DNA from: an uncultured Tateyamaria sp.
Lineage (GTDB): Bacteria > Pseudomonadota > Alphaproteobacteria > Rhodobacterales > Rhodobacteraceae
Direction of reading: 5' to 3'
Assembly (NCBI RefSeq): GCF_947488715.1
Contig: NZ_CANLAG010000003.1
Location: 372,001 to 436,000 of the forward strand
Length of the DNA: 64,000 bases
Shown here: one piece after another, positions 52,584-62,599 of the stretch
Layout of the letters: each line of letters begins with the position of its first letter
Position numbering within the stretch: the stretch's first letter is position 1
Program-made: the position numbers and the translations under genes
The notes under the pieces: model-generated
Database searches by the model: none
What the model was told of the DNA's origin: nothing
The model's input: only the letters and a program-made list of their open reading frames with translations

Positions 52584-53465
52584 ATGAAAAAGTTTCTCTC
52601 GATGACCGGCGTGCTCGGCGCCTTTGCCGCCGCCCCAGCATGGGCGCAGGATGGATTGGAAGTGATTGGCCGCCCCGTTGATGGCGCCATGGGCTTTCAA
52701 CCCGCAGCCACCGAAGTGGCCCGCCGCCTGCAATGGCTGGACGGTATGATTCTCGTGATCATCACAGTGATCACGCTGTTTGTGGTGGGCCTGCTGGCAT
52801 GGGTCGTGATCCGCTACAACGCCAAGCGGAACCCCGAGCCTGCCAGCTTTACCCACAACACGCCGGTCGAAATTGCGTGGACGGTCATTCCGATCGTCAT
52901 ACTGGTGTTTATCGGTGCCTTCTCGCTGCCGACATTGTTCCACCAGCAAGAAATTCCAGAGGCGGACGTGACCATCAAGGCCACCGGATACCAGTGGTTC
53001 TGGGGCTACGAGTATGTGGACGAAGGTTTTGCCTTTGACAGCTACATGATCGGCGCGCCGGCCACGGGTGGCGACAACTCTCTGACACCAGACACCGAAC
53101 AGGCGCTGGTCGATGCGGGTTACTCGCGTGAGGACTTCTTGCTGGCCACCGACAATGCGGTTGTGATCCCCGTCAACAAAACGGTTGTGATCCAGGTGAC
53201 AGGCGCTGACGTGATCCACGCATGGACCATCCCCGCCTTCGGCGTGAAACAGGACGCCGTGCCGGGCCGTCTGGCTGAACTGTGGTTCGAAGCCGAGAAG
53301 GAAGGCATCTATTTCGGTCAGTGTTCCGAGCTGTGCGGCATCGCCCACGCTTACATGCCGATCACCGTCAAAGTTGTGAGCGAAGAGGCTTATGCCGAAT
53401 GGCTCGCGGGCGCCAAAGAAGAGTTTGCGGGCACACCGCGCACCTTCGAGTTTGCTTCCAACTGA
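52584..53465 (+). CDS. ctaC: Cytochrome c oxidase subunit II
   Basis: A 293-residue subunit carrying the CuA centre that accepts electrons from cytochrome c. A signal peptide (1-21, AWA) and two membrane helices (about 54-76 and 95-118) precede the periplasmic cupredoxin domain; the CuA ligands are in [17 protein letters not shown] and the [16 protein letters not shown] motif. The ATG at 52584 follows AGGACGACCAG; the frame reaches further upstream without signal peptide sense. It heads the ctaC-ctaB-small gene-ctaG-ctaE cluster for aa3 oxidase; subunit I is not in this window. Confidence 0.96.
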   Translation: MKKFLSMTGVLGAFAAAPAWAQDGLEVIGRPVDGAMGFQPAATEVARRLQWLDGMILVIITVITLFVVGLLAWVVIRYNAKRNPEPASFTHNTPVEIAWTVIPIVILVFIGAFSLPTLFHQQEIPEADVTIKATGYQWFWGYEYVDEGFAFDSYMIGAPATGGDNSLTPDTEQALVDAGYSREDFLLATDNAVVIPVNKTVVIQVTGADVIHAWTIPAFGVKQDAVPGRLAELWFEAEKEGIYFGQCSELCGIAHAYMPITVKVVSEEAYAEWLAGAKEEFAGTPRTFEFASN

Positions 53466-53526
53466 TCCCGGTGCGGGCGGGGGCATACCCCGCCCGACCT
53501 GACACCCTGCTGGACACAGAGCGCGC

Positions 53527-54465
53527 ATGACAGACATCAGCTATCAAAATCAGGCACACGAGGGTGAGGCATCGCTGGGCGATTATTTCGCCCTGATGAA
53601 GCCGCGTGTGATGCAGTTGGTGGTCTTCACGGCGCTTGTCGGCCTGCTGGCCGCACCAATCAGCGTGCACCCGGTTGTTGCATTTGCGTCTATCCTGTTT
53701 GTGGCAATTGGAGCAGGCGCGTCTGGCGCGCTGAACATGTGGTGGGACGCTGATATCGACGCAGTCATGAACCGCACGGCCAAGCGTCCGATCCCCGCAG
53801 GCAAAGTCACGCCGGACGAGGCCAAAGTGCTCGGCGTGGCGTTGTCTGGCATGTCTGTGATGATGCTGGGCCTTAGCGCGAATTTGCTGGCTGCGTGCCT
53901 CTTGGCATTCACGATTTTCTTTTACGCCGTCATCTATTCCATGTGGCTGAAACGTTCGACCCCGCAGAACATCGTCATTGGTGGTGCGGCGGGTGCATTC
54001 CCTCCGGTCATTGGCTGGGTGATCGCCACGGGGTCAATGTCGGTCGAGGCGTGGCTGATGTTCGCGCTGATCTTTATGTGGACGCCGCCGCATTTCTGGG
54101 CATTGGCGTTGTTCATGAAGTCAGACTACGACGATGCGGGCGTGCCGATGCTGACCGTTACGCATGGCCGGAAATCGACGCGCAAACACATTTTGGCCTA
54201 TACCGTTCTCCTGGTCGCATTGGCGGTTGGGACGGCATTCACAGCTATTGGTGGTCCGGTCTATCTGACTGCTGCCGTGATCCTGAATGTACTGTTCCTC
54301 AAGGGTGCCTACGACATCTGGCGGCGCGATGAGGCGCAAGCCGAGGCGGATGGCTACAAAGTAGAGAAATCGTTCTTCCGGCTGTCGCTGTGGTATCTGT
54401 TCCTCCACTTCGGTGCCATTCTGGCAGAGGCCGTCCTGCCTGCTGCCTGGGGGATCTGGGCATGA
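53527..54465 (+). CDS. ctaB: Protohaem IX farnesyltransferase (haem O synthase)
   Basis: A 312-residue membrane prenyltransferase that adds a farnesyl group to haem b, the first step to haem A. The prenyl-diphosphate-binding motif is NMWWDADIDAVMNRTAKRPI and the second aspartate-rich loop is MKSDYDDAGVPML; about eight membrane helices are present. It starts about 60 bases after ctaC, and its stop overlaps the next small gene (ATGA). Confidence 0.95.
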   Translation: MTDISYQNQAHEGEASLGDYFALMKPRVMQLVVFTALVGLLAAPISVHPVVAFASILFVAIGAGASGALNMWWDADIDAVMNRTAKRPIPAGKVTPDEAKVLGVALSGMSVMMLGLSANLLAACLLAFTIFFYAVIYSMWLKRSTPQNIVIGGAAGAFPPVIGWVIATGSMSVEAWLMFALIFMWTPPHFWALALFMKSDYDDAGVPMLTVTHGRKSTRKHILAYTVLLVALAVGTAFTAIGGPVYLTAAVILNVLFLKGAYDIWRRDEAQAEADGYKVEKSFFRLSLWYLFLHFGAILAEAVLPAAWGIWA

Positions 54466-54623
54466 CGATTAAGGCGGAGCATGAAATCCACCAGCGCCGC
54501 AAAGGCCGCAACATTGGCGTAGGGCTGATGTTGGCCGGGTTTGTTGTGCTGGTTCTGGCGCTGACCTTTGTCAAAATCACCAGCGGCGATTTCGAATTGC
54601 CCAGAGCGGAGGCCATCGAATGA
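54462..54623 (+). CDS. Small membrane protein of the cytochrome oxidase cluster
   Basis: A 53-residue protein, with a basic N-terminus (EHEIHQRRKGRN) and one membrane helix (about 19-41, IGVGLMLAGFVVLVLALTFVKI). It overlaps ctaB at its start and ctaG at its end, each by four bases (ATGA), so it is fully embedded in the operon. Small proteins in this place are known in alphaproteobacterial oxidase operons and are often called CoxF-like or assembly proteins; the role is not known to me. Confidence 0.85.
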   Translation: MTIKAEHEIHQRRKGRNIGVGLMLAGFVVLVLALTFVKITSGDFELPRAEAIE

Positions 54624-55198
54624 CACGCCTGACCGGTCCTCAGAAAACTGTGGCTCAAACCGTCGGCCTCGTTGTTGTTATGGGTGGTTTGGCCTGGGCA
54701 TCCGTGCCGTTTTACGACTGGTTCTGCCGTGTCACCGGCTTTGGCGGCACCACCGGCGTCAGCGAAGTGGCCAGCGACGACATTCTGGACCAGACCATCA
54801 AGATCCGCTTTGACGCGTCCCTCGAACGCAACATGCCGTGGCAATTCACGCCCACGGTCCGCGAGATGGAATTGCGCATCGGCGAGACTGGGCTGGCCTT
54901 CTACGAGGCTTACAACCCGACCGACAAACCCGTGGCCGGATCGGCCAGCTACAACGTCGCGCCATACGAGGCAGGCGGGTTTTTCTCCAAGATCGACTGC
55001 TTCTGCTTTGAAGAGCAAGTGCTGGCACCGGGCGAGCGCGTCCAGATGCCTGTCACCTTCTATGTCGACCCCGAAATCGTGACGGATCGCGATGCGCAAT
55101 ACGTGCATACGATCACGCTCAGCTATACTTTTTACCAAATTGACCTGCCCGAAGGATTTGCTTCGTTAGAGCAGGCAACAGACACTAACCTGAACTGA
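54620..55198 (+). CDS. ctaG: Cytochrome c oxidase assembly protein CtaG (Cox11)
   Basis: A 192-residue copper chaperone that inserts CuB into subunit I. One N-terminal membrane helix (about 10-30) is followed by the family motif [16 protein letters not shown] and the periplasmic immunoglobulin-like domain with the copper motif CFCF in [10 protein letters not shown]. Length is typical. The start overlaps the preceding small gene, and ctaE follows after ten bases. Confidence 0.96.
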   Translation: MTRLTGPQKTVAQTVGLVVVMGGLAWASVPFYDWFCRVTGFGGTTGVSEVASDDILDQTIKIRFDASLERNMPWQFTPTVREMELRIGETGLAFYEAYNPTDKPVAGSASYNVAPYEAGGFFSKIDCFCFEEQVLAPGERVQMPVTFYVDPEIVTDRDAQYVHTITLSYTFYQIDLPEGFASLEQATDTNLN

Positions 55199-55208
55199 GG
55201 GACGGACC

Positions 55209-56063
55209 ATGGCCCACGCAAAAAATCACGACTATCACATTCTTGCGCCATCGACGTGGCCCCTGCTGGGGGCGCTTGCGGGCTTTACCATGCTGTTCGG
55301 CGCCGTTGCTTGGATGTCCGGTGGCATGACCATCCTGTTCAAATCCATCGAACTGAGCGGCCCGTGGCTGTTTGCGATGGGTTTTGTCGCCGTGCTCTAT
55401 GTGATGTTCGGCTGGTGGGCTGACGTCGTTTCCGAAAGCCGGATTGGCGATCACACACCGGTTGTCCGCATCGGCCTGCGCTATGGCTTCATCCTCTTCA
55501 TCATGTCCGAAGTGATGTTCTTTGCCGCGTGGTTCTGGGCCTTCTTCAAGGACGGCATCTACCCGATGAGCGAATATGTCGGCACGACATATGTCCGCCC
55601 CGAGATTTACCACGTGGACGCCTTCCACCTGCCGCTGATCAACACGTTGATCCTGCTGTTGTCGGGTTGCGCCGTCACATGGGCGCACCACGCGCTGGTG
55701 CACGGTGGCGAGCGCAAGGACGTGATCAACGGTCTGGCCATCTCTGTTGTGCTGGGTGTGTTCTTCACCATTCTGCAGGGCTACGAATATTCCTACCTGC
55801 TGTACCAGGGCTGGCAGTTCGGCGAGGACACATTCTTCTCGGCCTTCTTTATGGCAACCGGGTTCCACGGTGTGCACGTGATCATCGGAACGATCTTCTT
55901 GTTCGTCTGCCTGCTGCGCACGATGAAGGGGCACTTCACCGCCGAAAAACACATCGGGTTCGAGGCTGCCGCTTGGTACTGGCACTTCGTTGATGTTGTG
56001 TGGCTGTTCCTGTTCTTTGCCGTCTACATCTGGGGCGTGGCACAGATGCCCGGCGCGCACTGA
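55209..56063 (+). CDS. ctaE: Cytochrome c oxidase subunit III
   Basis: A 284-residue integral membrane subunit with seven helices. [20 protein letters not shown] at the start, [36 protein letters not shown] and [16 protein letters not shown] are hallmark segments; the glutamate in SEVMFF takes part in the lipid and proton region. It closes the cta cluster and is followed by a strong terminator, after which surf1 begins. Confidence 0.96.
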   Translation: MAHAKNHDYHILAPSTWPLLGALAGFTMLFGAVAWMSGGMTILFKSIELSGPWLFAMGFVAVLYVMFGWWADVVSESRIGDHTPVVRIGLRYGFILFIMSEVMFFAAWFWAFFKDGIYPMSEYVGTTYVRPEIYHVDAFHLPLINTLILLLSGCAVTWAHHALVHGGERKDVINGLAISVVLGVFFTILQGYEYSYLLYQGWQFGEDTFFSAFFMATGFHGVHVIIGTIFLFVCLLRTMKGHFTAEKHIGFEAAAWYWHFVDVVWLFLFFAVYIWGVAQMPGAH

Positions 56064-56087
56064 TCGCGCAGGATCTCTCAAGGCTTC

Positions 56088-56122
56088 AAAGCGCGCGGGC
56101 CTGGCCTGCGCGCTTTTTCTTT
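56088..56122 (+). terminator. Intrinsic terminator after ctaE
   Basis: A GC-rich stem of about 11 pairs (AAAGCGCGC paired with GCGCGCTTT plus inner pairs) followed by TTTTTCTTTT. surf1 begins 20 bases later, so surf1 depends on read-through or a promoter inside this short stretch. Confidence 0.85.
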
Positions 56123-56141
56123 TGGACAGGGTGAGGGCGCG

Positions 56142-56813
56142 ATGCGGCTTTGGTTTCTTCTGATTGTCGGCGTGGCCGGGGTGACAACGCTGTTGTCCCT
56201 TGGCAACTGGCAGGTGCAGCGGCTGGCCTGGAAACAGGACCTGCTGGCGCGCATCGAAACCGAGATCAGCGCCGCCCCCGTCAGCCTGACGCAAGCCACC
56301 ACGCCCGCATTCACCCGCTATGCCCCGGTCGAGATCACAGGGCAGTTTGGTGCGGGCCATATCCGTATGTTGGCCTCGCGCAAGACGACCGGCGCCGTAC
56401 ACCGCATCATCCGCCCCTTCGAGGCCGAAGGATATGGCCGCATCCTCGTCGACACCGGCTGGGCCCCTGCCGCCCGCGCGGTAAACACCGTGCCGCAAAC
56501 GCCCGTCACGTTGATCGGCAACCTTGACGCCCCGAACGAGGCCGACAGCTACACGCCCGCCCCCGACATTGACGGCAATCTATGGTTTGCCCGCGATGTA
56601 CCCGCCATGGCCGACACCCTGTCGACCGTGCCAATCATGGTTGTGCTGCGCGATGCGCCGGAAATGGACCTTGGCGTGACGCCTTGGCCTGTAGACACGG
56701 CTGGTATTTCCAACGATCACCTGCAATACGCCATCACATGGTTTTCGCTGGCCGCCATCTGGGGGGCCATGACCGCATATTTCCTGCTGCGCCACCGCCG
56801 CAGCCCGCGCTGA
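56142..56813 (+). CDS. SURF1 family oxidase assembly protein
   Basis: A 223-residue membrane protein with helices at both ends (about 3-20 and 196-216) and a periplasmic SURF1 domain between them: LGNWQVQRLAWKQDLLARIE, the GRILVDTGWAP region, and NPWF-like NLWFARDVPAM. SURF1 assists haem A insertion into cytochrome oxidase. This fits its position after the cta cluster. The following gene thrC starts 12 bases later and is unrelated. Confidence 0.92.
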   Translation: MRLWFLLIVGVAGVTTLLSLGNWQVQRLAWKQDLLARIETEISAAPVSLTQATTPAFTRYAPVEITGQFGAGHIRMLASRKTTGAVHRIIRPFEAEGYGRILVDTGWAPAARAVNTVPQTPVTLIGNLDAPNEADSYTPAPDIDGNLWFARDVPAMADTLSTVPIMVVLRDAPEMDLGVTPWPVDTAGISNDHLQYAITWFSLAAIWGAMTAYFLLRHRRSPR

Positions 56814-56825
56814 GAAAGACGACAC

Positions 56826-58214
56826 ATGCGCTATGTATCCACGCGGGGACAGGCCCCGGTGCTGACCTTCGAAGACACGATGCTGACGGGCCTCGCCCGT
56901 GACGGGGGGCTTTATGTGCCCGAGACGATCCCGCAGATCGACGCCGCCGACATCGCGGCGATGGACGGGCAGTCCTATGAGCAGATCGCCTATACGGTAA
57001 TGCGCCCCTTTGTCGGCGACACGTTCACCGACGACGAATTCCGCGCCTGTATCGACCGCGCCTATGCCGGGTTCGGCCACGCCGCGCGCGCGCCGATGGT
57101 GCAGCTCGATCAGGGGCATTTCCTGCTGGAGCTGTTCCACGGGCCGACGCTGGCCTTCAAGGATTTTGCGATGCAGCTGATCGGCCAGCTGTTCCAGACC
57201 GCGCTGGCCCGTCGCGGCGACCGTGTGACCATCGTGGGCGCCACGTCCGGCGACACTGGCTCTGCCGCGATCGAGGCGTTCCGTGGGCTGAGCAACGTGG
57301 ATGTGTTCATCCTCTATCCCCATGGCCGCGTCAGCGAAGTGCAGCGCCGCCAGATGACCACCCCGGTCGAGGACAACGTACACGCGCTGGCGCTGGACGG
57401 TGATTTTGACGATTGTCAGGCGCGGCTCAAGGACATGTTCAACGACTTCGATTTCCGTGACGGCGTTGGGCTGGCGGGTGTGAACTCGATCAACTGGGCG
57501 CGCGTGCTGGCGCAGGTCGTCTATTACTTCTCTTCCGCCGTGGCGCTGGGTGCGCCTGCGCGCAAGGTCAGCTTTACCGTGCCCACAGGCAATTTTGGCG
57601 ACATCTTTGCGGGCTACATCGCCAAGCGTATGGGCCTGCCCATCGACCGTCTGGTCGTGGCCACCAACCAGAACGACATTCTGCACCGCTGTCTGGCAGG
57701 GCAGGGGTATCACAAGGGCGACACGATCCCCTCGATCAGCCCTTCGATGGACATCCAGGTCAGCTCCAATTTCGAACGCGCGCTCTTTGACGCCTACGGG
57801 CGTGACGGCGGCGCGGTGGCGCAGCTGATGGACGAGTTGAAATCAGGCGGCTTTGACGTCAGTCAGGGTGCGATGCAGGCCTTGCAGGAACACTATGCCT
57901 CTGGCCGCGTGTCCGAAGACGACACCAGCGCCCAGATCGCCGCGACCTTGGCCGCGACCACGGAACTGCTGTGCCCGCACTCTGCCGTGGGTGTGCATGT
58001 CGCTGAACACCAGCGCGTCGCAGGCACGCCGATGATCACTCTGGCCACCGCGCATCCGGCGAAATTCCCGGCTGCGGTCGAGGCGGCCACGAGCTTGCAT
58101 CCGCCCCTTCCCCCGCGCATGGCGGACCTGTATGAACGGCCCGAACGCCTGACACGGGTGCCCAACGACCTCGACGCCCTCAAGGCCCACATCATCGCGC
58201 ACCGCGCCCAGTGA
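56826..58214 (+). CDS. thrC: Threonine synthase
   Basis: A 462-residue pyridoxal-phosphate enzyme that converts O-phosphohomoserine to threonine. The N-terminus MRYVSTRGQAPVLTFEDTMLTGLARDGGLYVP is typical; the cofactor lysine is K112 in FHGPTLAFKDFAMQL, and the phosphate-binding loop is GATSGDTGSAAI. Length matches the long proteobacterial form. The M16 peptidase gene starts seven bases after its stop, suggesting one transcript from surf1 to the acetyltransferase. Confidence 0.96.
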   Translation: MRYVSTRGQAPVLTFEDTMLTGLARDGGLYVPETIPQIDAADIAAMDGQSYEQIAYTVMRPFVGDTFTDDEFRACIDRAYAGFGHAARAPMVQLDQGHFLLELFHGPTLAFKDFAMQLIGQLFQTALARRGDRVTIVGATSGDTGSAAIEAFRGLSNVDVFILYPHGRVSEVQRRQMTTPVEDNVHALALDGDFDDCQARLKDMFNDFDFRDGVGLAGVNSINWARVLAQVVYYFSSAVALGAPARKVSFTVPTGNFGDIFAGYIAKRMGLPIDRLVVATNQNDILHRCLAGQGYHKGDTIPSISPSMDIQVSSNFERALFDAYGRDGGAVAQLMDELKSGGFDVSQGAMQALQEHYASGRVSEDDTSAQIAATLAATTELLCPHSAVGVHVAEHQRVAGTPMITLATAHPAKFPAAVEAATSLHPPLPPRMADLYERPERLTRVPNDLDALKAHIIAHRAQ

Positions 58215-58221
58215 GACTGAA

Positions 58222-59484
58222 TTGACCACACGCACACATCAACTGAGCAACGGCTTTCGCATCGTAACCGAAGATATGCCGGGGCTGGCATCAGCCTCTA
58301 TCGGCATTTGGGTCGGTGCGGGTGCCCGCCACGAAGCGTCTGATCAAAACGGGATCGCGCATTTTCTGGAACATATGGCCTTCAAAGGCACCAAGCGCCG
58401 CAGCGCGCTTGAGATTGCCGAGGCGATTGAGGATGTGGGCGGCTATATCAATGCCTACACCAGCCGCGAGGTCACAGCATACTATGCGCGTGTGCTGCAA
58501 AACGACGTCCCGCTGGCGCTGGATGTACTGGCCGATATCCTGCTGAACCCCGTCTTTGATCAAACCGAGATCGAAACCGAACGTGGTGTGATCCTGCAAG
58601 AGATCGGGCAGGCGCTGGATACGCCCGACGATGTGATCTTTGACTGGCTGCAGGAACAGGCCTATCCCGAACAGCCCCTTGGGCGCACCATCCTGGGGCC
58701 ATCCGAACGTGTCTCTGCATTTGGGCGCGAGGACCTGTCGCGCTTTATTGGCCAACACTACGGGCCCGAACAGATGATCCTGTCGGCGGCAGGTGCGGTG
58801 GACCATGATGCCATCGTGCGGCTGGCCGAAGAGCTCTTTGGTGATCTCGGGCGGCGGCAGCAACTTGAGGCGGACACCGCGCAGTTCTCGGGTGGTGAAA
58901 TCCGCCAGACCAAGACGTTGGAACAGGCGCATTTTGCGCTGGCCTTTGAATCGCCGGGCTACCGCGATCCCAACATCTATACTGCACAGATTTACGCCAG
59001 CGCGCTGGGTGGAGGCATGTCGAGCCGCTTGTTCCAGGAAATCCGTGAGCATCGCGGTCTGTGCTACACCATCTTTGCCCAAGCCGGAGCCTATGCCGAC
59101 ACTGGCATGACCACGATCTATGCGGGCACTGCCTCGGATCAGATTGCTGATTTGGCGACCATCACCGTGGACGAAATGAAGCGCGCCGCCGATGACATGT
59201 CCGAAGCAGAGGTGGCGCGCGCGCGCGTGCAGATGAAGGCGGGCCTGCTCATGGGGCTGGAAAGCCCGTCCAACCGCGCCGAACGTCTGGCGCGATTGGT
59301 GCAGATCTGGGACCGCGTTCCGGCGCTCGATGAAACGGTGGCCATGATTGATGCGGTCACAGTGGCCGACGTGCGTGCCTATGCGGAACACATCGCAGGC
59401 ACCGCGCCAATGGCCATGGCGCTCTATGGTCCGGTGGATCACGCGCCCAGCCGCGCCACATTGCAGGAGCGGCGCGCCGCCTGA
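58222..59484 (+). CDS. M16 family zinc peptidase (processing protease-like)
   Basis: A 420-residue metallopeptidase related to mitochondrial processing peptidase beta. The inverted zinc motif HFLEH is at residues 47-51, with the distal glutamate expected in ETERGVILQEI. The C-terminal M16 domain has ALGGGMSSRLFQEIREHRGLCY, a standard motif. The start is TTG at 58222, giving MTTRTHQLSNGF as in relatives; the ribosome site is weak. Substrate is unknown. Its stop overlaps the next start (TGATG). Confidence 0.93.
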   Translation: MTTRTHQLSNGFRIVTEDMPGLASASIGIWVGAGARHEASDQNGIAHFLEHMAFKGTKRRSALEIAEAIEDVGGYINAYTSREVTAYYARVLQNDVPLALDVLADILLNPVFDQTEIETERGVILQEIGQALDTPDDVIFDWLQEQAYPEQPLGRTILGPSERVSAFGREDLSRFIGQHYGPEQMILSAAGAVDHDAIVRLAEELFGDLGRRQQLEADTAQFSGGEIRQTKTLEQAHFALAFESPGYRDPNIYTAQIYASALGGGMSSRLFQEIREHRGLCYTIFAQAGAYADTGMTTIYAGTASDQIADLATITVDEMKRAADDMSEAEVARARVQMKAGLLMGLESPSNRAERLARLVQIWDRVPALDETVAMIDAVTVADVRAYAEHIAGTAPMAMALYGPVDHAPSRATLQERRAA

Positions 59485-60068
59485 TGTTACTGGCCAAGCG
59501 GAAATTGCGGATCGAAACCGAGCGCATGACCTTGCGCCCACCGATCCATTCCGATTTCCGGCCCTGGGTTGCCTTGCGCAGCGCCAGCATCGACCACCTG
59601 ACACCCTGGGAGCCCAGTTGGTCCGTAGATCATCTGAGCCGCAAGGCCTTTACCAACCGGGTCTACTGGGCGCAGCGTTCCATTGGGTCGGGATCGGCCC
59701 TGCCGCTGTTTCTTGTGCGGCGCAAGGACGAGATGCTGATGGGGGCCATCACGCTCGACAACATCCGCCGGGGTCCGGCACAGGCCGGAACGCTGGGCTA
59801 CTGGACAGGCGAACAGTTCGCGCGCCAGGGCTATATGCGCGAGGCGATCCTGTCGGTGGTCCATTTTGCATTCACCCGCCTGGACCTCAGCCGGATCGAA
59901 GCCGCCTGTTTGCCTGAAAACGTGCCGTCGCGGGGGCTCTTGGAAACCTGCGGGTTCAAGTACGAGGGTGTTGCCCAGAGTTACCTGCAAATCGACGGTC
60001 GGTGGCGGACGCATGTGCTTTATGCGGCGCTGCGTATGGACCGCCGGGGTCGCACCGACGCGGGCTAG
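59484..60068 (+). CDS. GNAT family N-acetyltransferase, RimJ-like
   Basis: A 194-residue acetyltransferase. The acetyl-CoA binding region is LGYWTGEQFARQGYMREAILSVVHFAF, and the RimJ/RimL-type ending LETCGFKYEGVAQSYLQIDGRWRTHVLYA is present; the early segment RIETERMTLRPPIHSDF is typical. It probably acetylates ribosomal-protein or other N-termini. The gene is coupled to the M16 peptidase by a TGATG overlap. Confidence 0.9.
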   Translation: MLLAKRKLRIETERMTLRPPIHSDFRPWVALRSASIDHLTPWEPSWSVDHLSRKAFTNRVYWAQRSIGSGSALPLFLVRRKDEMLMGAITLDNIRRGPAQAGTLGYWTGEQFARQGYMREAILSVVHFAFTRLDLSRIEAACLPENVPSRGLLETCGFKYEGVAQSYLQIDGRWRTHVLYAALRMDRRGRTDAG

Positions 60069-60152
60069 GCGCACCGCCTCACAGCATTTCGATTTTGTCT
60101 GCGCCCCGCGCCGCGCTACTCTTAGATCCATGCACGGTCACAGGAGCGGTTC

Positions 60153-60989
60153 ATGACGGTCTTTCGATGGTTTGCCCTTGGCATATGGATCATTGCGTCT
60201 CCGGTGTTGGCACAGGACAATTCGCGCACGCCGAGCCACTGTATCGCGCTGGCCGGTGACATAGACGGGGCGCAATTTGTCCATCAGGCCCGGTTTGATC
60301 TGAACGTGGCACCCGATACGGTGCGCATCCATTATGTCGCGCACGCGTCCTTCCTGCTCAGTACGGCGGGCGGGCTGAATATGGTTACGGACTATACCGG
60401 GTTTCTGGGTGGGGCTGAGATGATCCCGGATGTCGTGACGATGAACCATGCCCACGGCACACACTGGACGGCCAACCCAAATCCCGAAATCCCGCATGTC
60501 CTGCCCGGATGGGGCCCGTTTGGTGTCGGGATCGACCACCGGCTTGATCTGGGCGAAGTGCTGGTGCGCAACGTGTCCACAGACATTCGTTCGCAGTGGT
60601 CTGGCACTGAGGAAAATGGCAACTCGGTCTTTGTGTTCGAGGTTGCGGGCCTGTGCATCGGGCATCTGGGGCATTTGCACCATGAACCCAACGCCGAACA
60701 ATACGCAGCCATTGGCCGTCTCGACGTGGTGATGGCCGCGGTTGACGGTGGGACAACGGTGGACCTGCCCACAATGACCCGCATCCTGAACCGGTTAAAG
60801 TCGTCCATTGTGATCCCGATGCACTGGTTCGGGGAATACACGCTGGATCAGTTCCTCGTCGGGATGCGCGACAGTTTTCAGATCGTCGAAGTGGGCGGGC
60901 CCGCGCTGGATGTCTCGCTCGACCGGTTGCCGTCGCGACCGACGATCATGGTGTTGCGGCCAAGCTGGCGTATCGACACCGACGATTGA
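60153..60989 (+). CDS. Exported MBL-fold (UlaG-like) metallohydrolase
   Basis: A 278-residue protein with a signal peptide (1-20, SPVLAQ), then a beta-lactamase-like fold of the UlaG type: IHYVAHASFLLSTAGGLNMVTDYTGF, MNHAHGTHW in place of the usual HxHxDH, ...LCIGHLGHLHHEP and IPMHWFG. Histidines are kept at the expected metal sites but the HxHxDH aspartate is not, so metal content may differ. Substrate is unknown. It stands alone with 85 bases upstream. Confidence 0.78.
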   Translation: MTVFRWFALGIWIIASPVLAQDNSRTPSHCIALAGDIDGAQFVHQARFDLNVAPDTVRIHYVAHASFLLSTAGGLNMVTDYTGFLGGAEMIPDVVTMNHAHGTHWTANPNPEIPHVLPGWGPFGVGIDHRLDLGEVLVRNVSTDIRSQWSGTEENGNSVFVFEVAGLCIGHLGHLHHEPNAEQYAAIGRLDVVMAAVDGGTTVDLPTMTRILNRLKSSIVIPMHWFGEYTLDQFLVGMRDSFQIVEVGGPALDVSLDRLPSRPTIMVLRPSWRIDTDD

Positions 60990-61077
60990 CGTGCAGGTCA
61001 CTGGCTCTTTGACGCATTGCCGTTTGCTGGCCATTGATGCCACATGTGCGCATTGTTCAAAGGACACATGACCCCCA

Positions 61078-62490
61078 GTGCTGAATTCCCTGACCTCCGA
61101 GCGCGAAGCCGCGCTGCGCGCGACACTGCCTGATGATCGATTTTCCAAGGCCGAGGCGCGCCACCTCGAAGAACCGCGTGGCCGTTATGCCGGACAGGCG
61201 GGTTTGCTTGCCCAACCGCGCAGCACGGAAGAGGTGGCAACGCTGATCCGTGCGGCTGCTGACGCGCGCGTGCCTGTGGTGCCTTATGGTGGCGGTACGG
61301 GGCTGGTTGGCGGACAGGTCGCGCCTGACGGGCCGGTGCCGCTGATCCTGTCTTTGGAAAAGATGAATGCCATTCGGGCGGTTCACGCCGAGGAAAACGT
61401 GTTGATCGCCGAGGCGGGGGCAATTCTGGCGGACGTGCAGGCGGCGGCTCAGGATGCTGGGCGCCTGTTCCCTTTGTCGCTGGCCGCCGAAGGGTCCGCG
61501 CGTATCGGTGGCAATCTGTCGACCAATGCGGGTGGCACCGGCGTTTTGCGTTATGGCAATGCGCGCGACCTATGTCTTGGCCTTGAGGCGGTGATGCCCG
61601 ACGGTGCGATCTATCGCGGTCTCAGCCGTCTGCGCAAAGACAACACAGGCTACGACTTGCGCCATCTGCTGATTGGCGCCGAAGGCAGCCTGGGCGTGAT
61701 CACGGCTGCGTCGCTCAAGCTCTTTGCCCGCCCTGCTGATGTGGGGGCGGCCCTGTTCCAGGTGACCTCGCCAGCCGCCGCGCTGTCGTTGCTCGCATTG
61801 GCGCGCGACGTTGTGGGTGAATCGGTGAACGCGTTTGAGCTGATCCACCGTCAGGGGTTCGATTTTCTGGCCGAGACCATGCCGAATGTGGTCAATCCCT
61901 GGGCCGAGACACCGGAATGGTGCGTGTTGGTTGAGTTGGGCCTTGCGACGGGTGCGTCCAGTGACGACGCCCTCGAGCGGATATTTGCAGCCGGCGTGGA
62001 GGCCGGTCTGATGTCGGACGGCATGGTGGCGCAGAACGAAGCGCAACGCGCGGCCTTTTGGACCATCCGCGAGAGCATCCCCGAAGCCAACCGCCGCATC
62101 GGCTCCATCAGTTCGCATGACATCTCCGTGCCCTTGGGTGCGCTGGCGGACTTCATTGACGAAGGCGGGCGTCGGATCGACCGGTTGGGCGCATTTCGCG
62201 TCAACTGCTTTGGTCACGTGGGCGATGGGAACCTGCACTACAACGTCTTTCCGCAGCCTGGGAAAACACGGGCGGATCACATGGCCGAAAGGGACGAGAT
62301 CAAGCGCGTGGTGCATGATCTGGTGCACGAAATGGGCGGATCGGTCAGTGCTGAGCACGGAGTAGGGCGTCTGAAGGTGCCGGACTTGGAACGGTACAAT
62401 GACCCAACCAAGATGTCGGCGATGCGGGCCATCAAGGCGGCGCTGGACCCGTTGGGGATCATGAACCCCGGTGCTGTGTTGCGCGCCTGA
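61078..62490 (+). CDS. FAD-linked dehydrogenase (GlcD/D-2-hydroxyacid dehydrogenase type)
   Basis: A 470-residue flavoprotein. The FAD-binding type 4 domain is VPYGGGTGLVGGQV ... NLSTNAGGTGVLRYGNARDLCLGLEAVMPDG; the C-terminal domain has GHVGDGNLHYNVFPQPG and SAEHGVGRLK. It oxidises a D-2-hydroxy acid such as D-lactate, D-2-hydroxyglutarate or glycolate. The start is a GTG at 61078 with a poorly placed ribosome site; an ATG at 61068 with AAGGAC five bases before it is one base out of frame across a CCCCC run, so the true N-terminus may differ. Confidence 0.87.
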   Translation: MLNSLTSEREAALRATLPDDRFSKAEARHLEEPRGRYAGQAGLLAQPRSTEEVATLIRAAADARVPVVPYGGGTGLVGGQVAPDGPVPLILSLEKMNAIRAVHAEENVLIAEAGAILADVQAAAQDAGRLFPLSLAAEGSARIGGNLSTNAGGTGVLRYGNARDLCLGLEAVMPDGAIYRGLSRLRKDNTGYDLRHLLIGAEGSLGVITAASLKLFARPADVGAALFQVTSPAAALSLLALARDVVGESVNAFELIHRQGFDFLAETMPNVVNPWAETPEWCVLVELGLATGASSDDALERIFAAGVEAGLMSDGMVAQNEAQRAAFWTIRESIPEANRRIGSISSHDISVPLGALADFIDEGGRRIDRLGAFRVNCFGHVGDGNLHYNVFPQPGKTRADHMAERDEIKRVVHDLVHEMGGSVSAEHGVGRLKVPDLERYNDPTKMSAMRAIKAALDPLGIMNPGAVLRA

Positions 62491-62599
62491 CACCACGCGT
62501 CAAAACACAGGCCCGCCAACAAAATCAGTTGGCGGATGTCCCGTATTGCGCCAACACTACAACCATTGGTGAAGCAATGTGTTGTGAACGGACGTCCCT

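Noticed and set aside
56842-56853. CGCGGGGACAGG in thrC as another copy of the nested palindrome
   Set aside because: Only a half-site, and it encodes Thr-Arg-Gly-Gln, a conserved start region of threonine synthase; ordinary codon use explains it.
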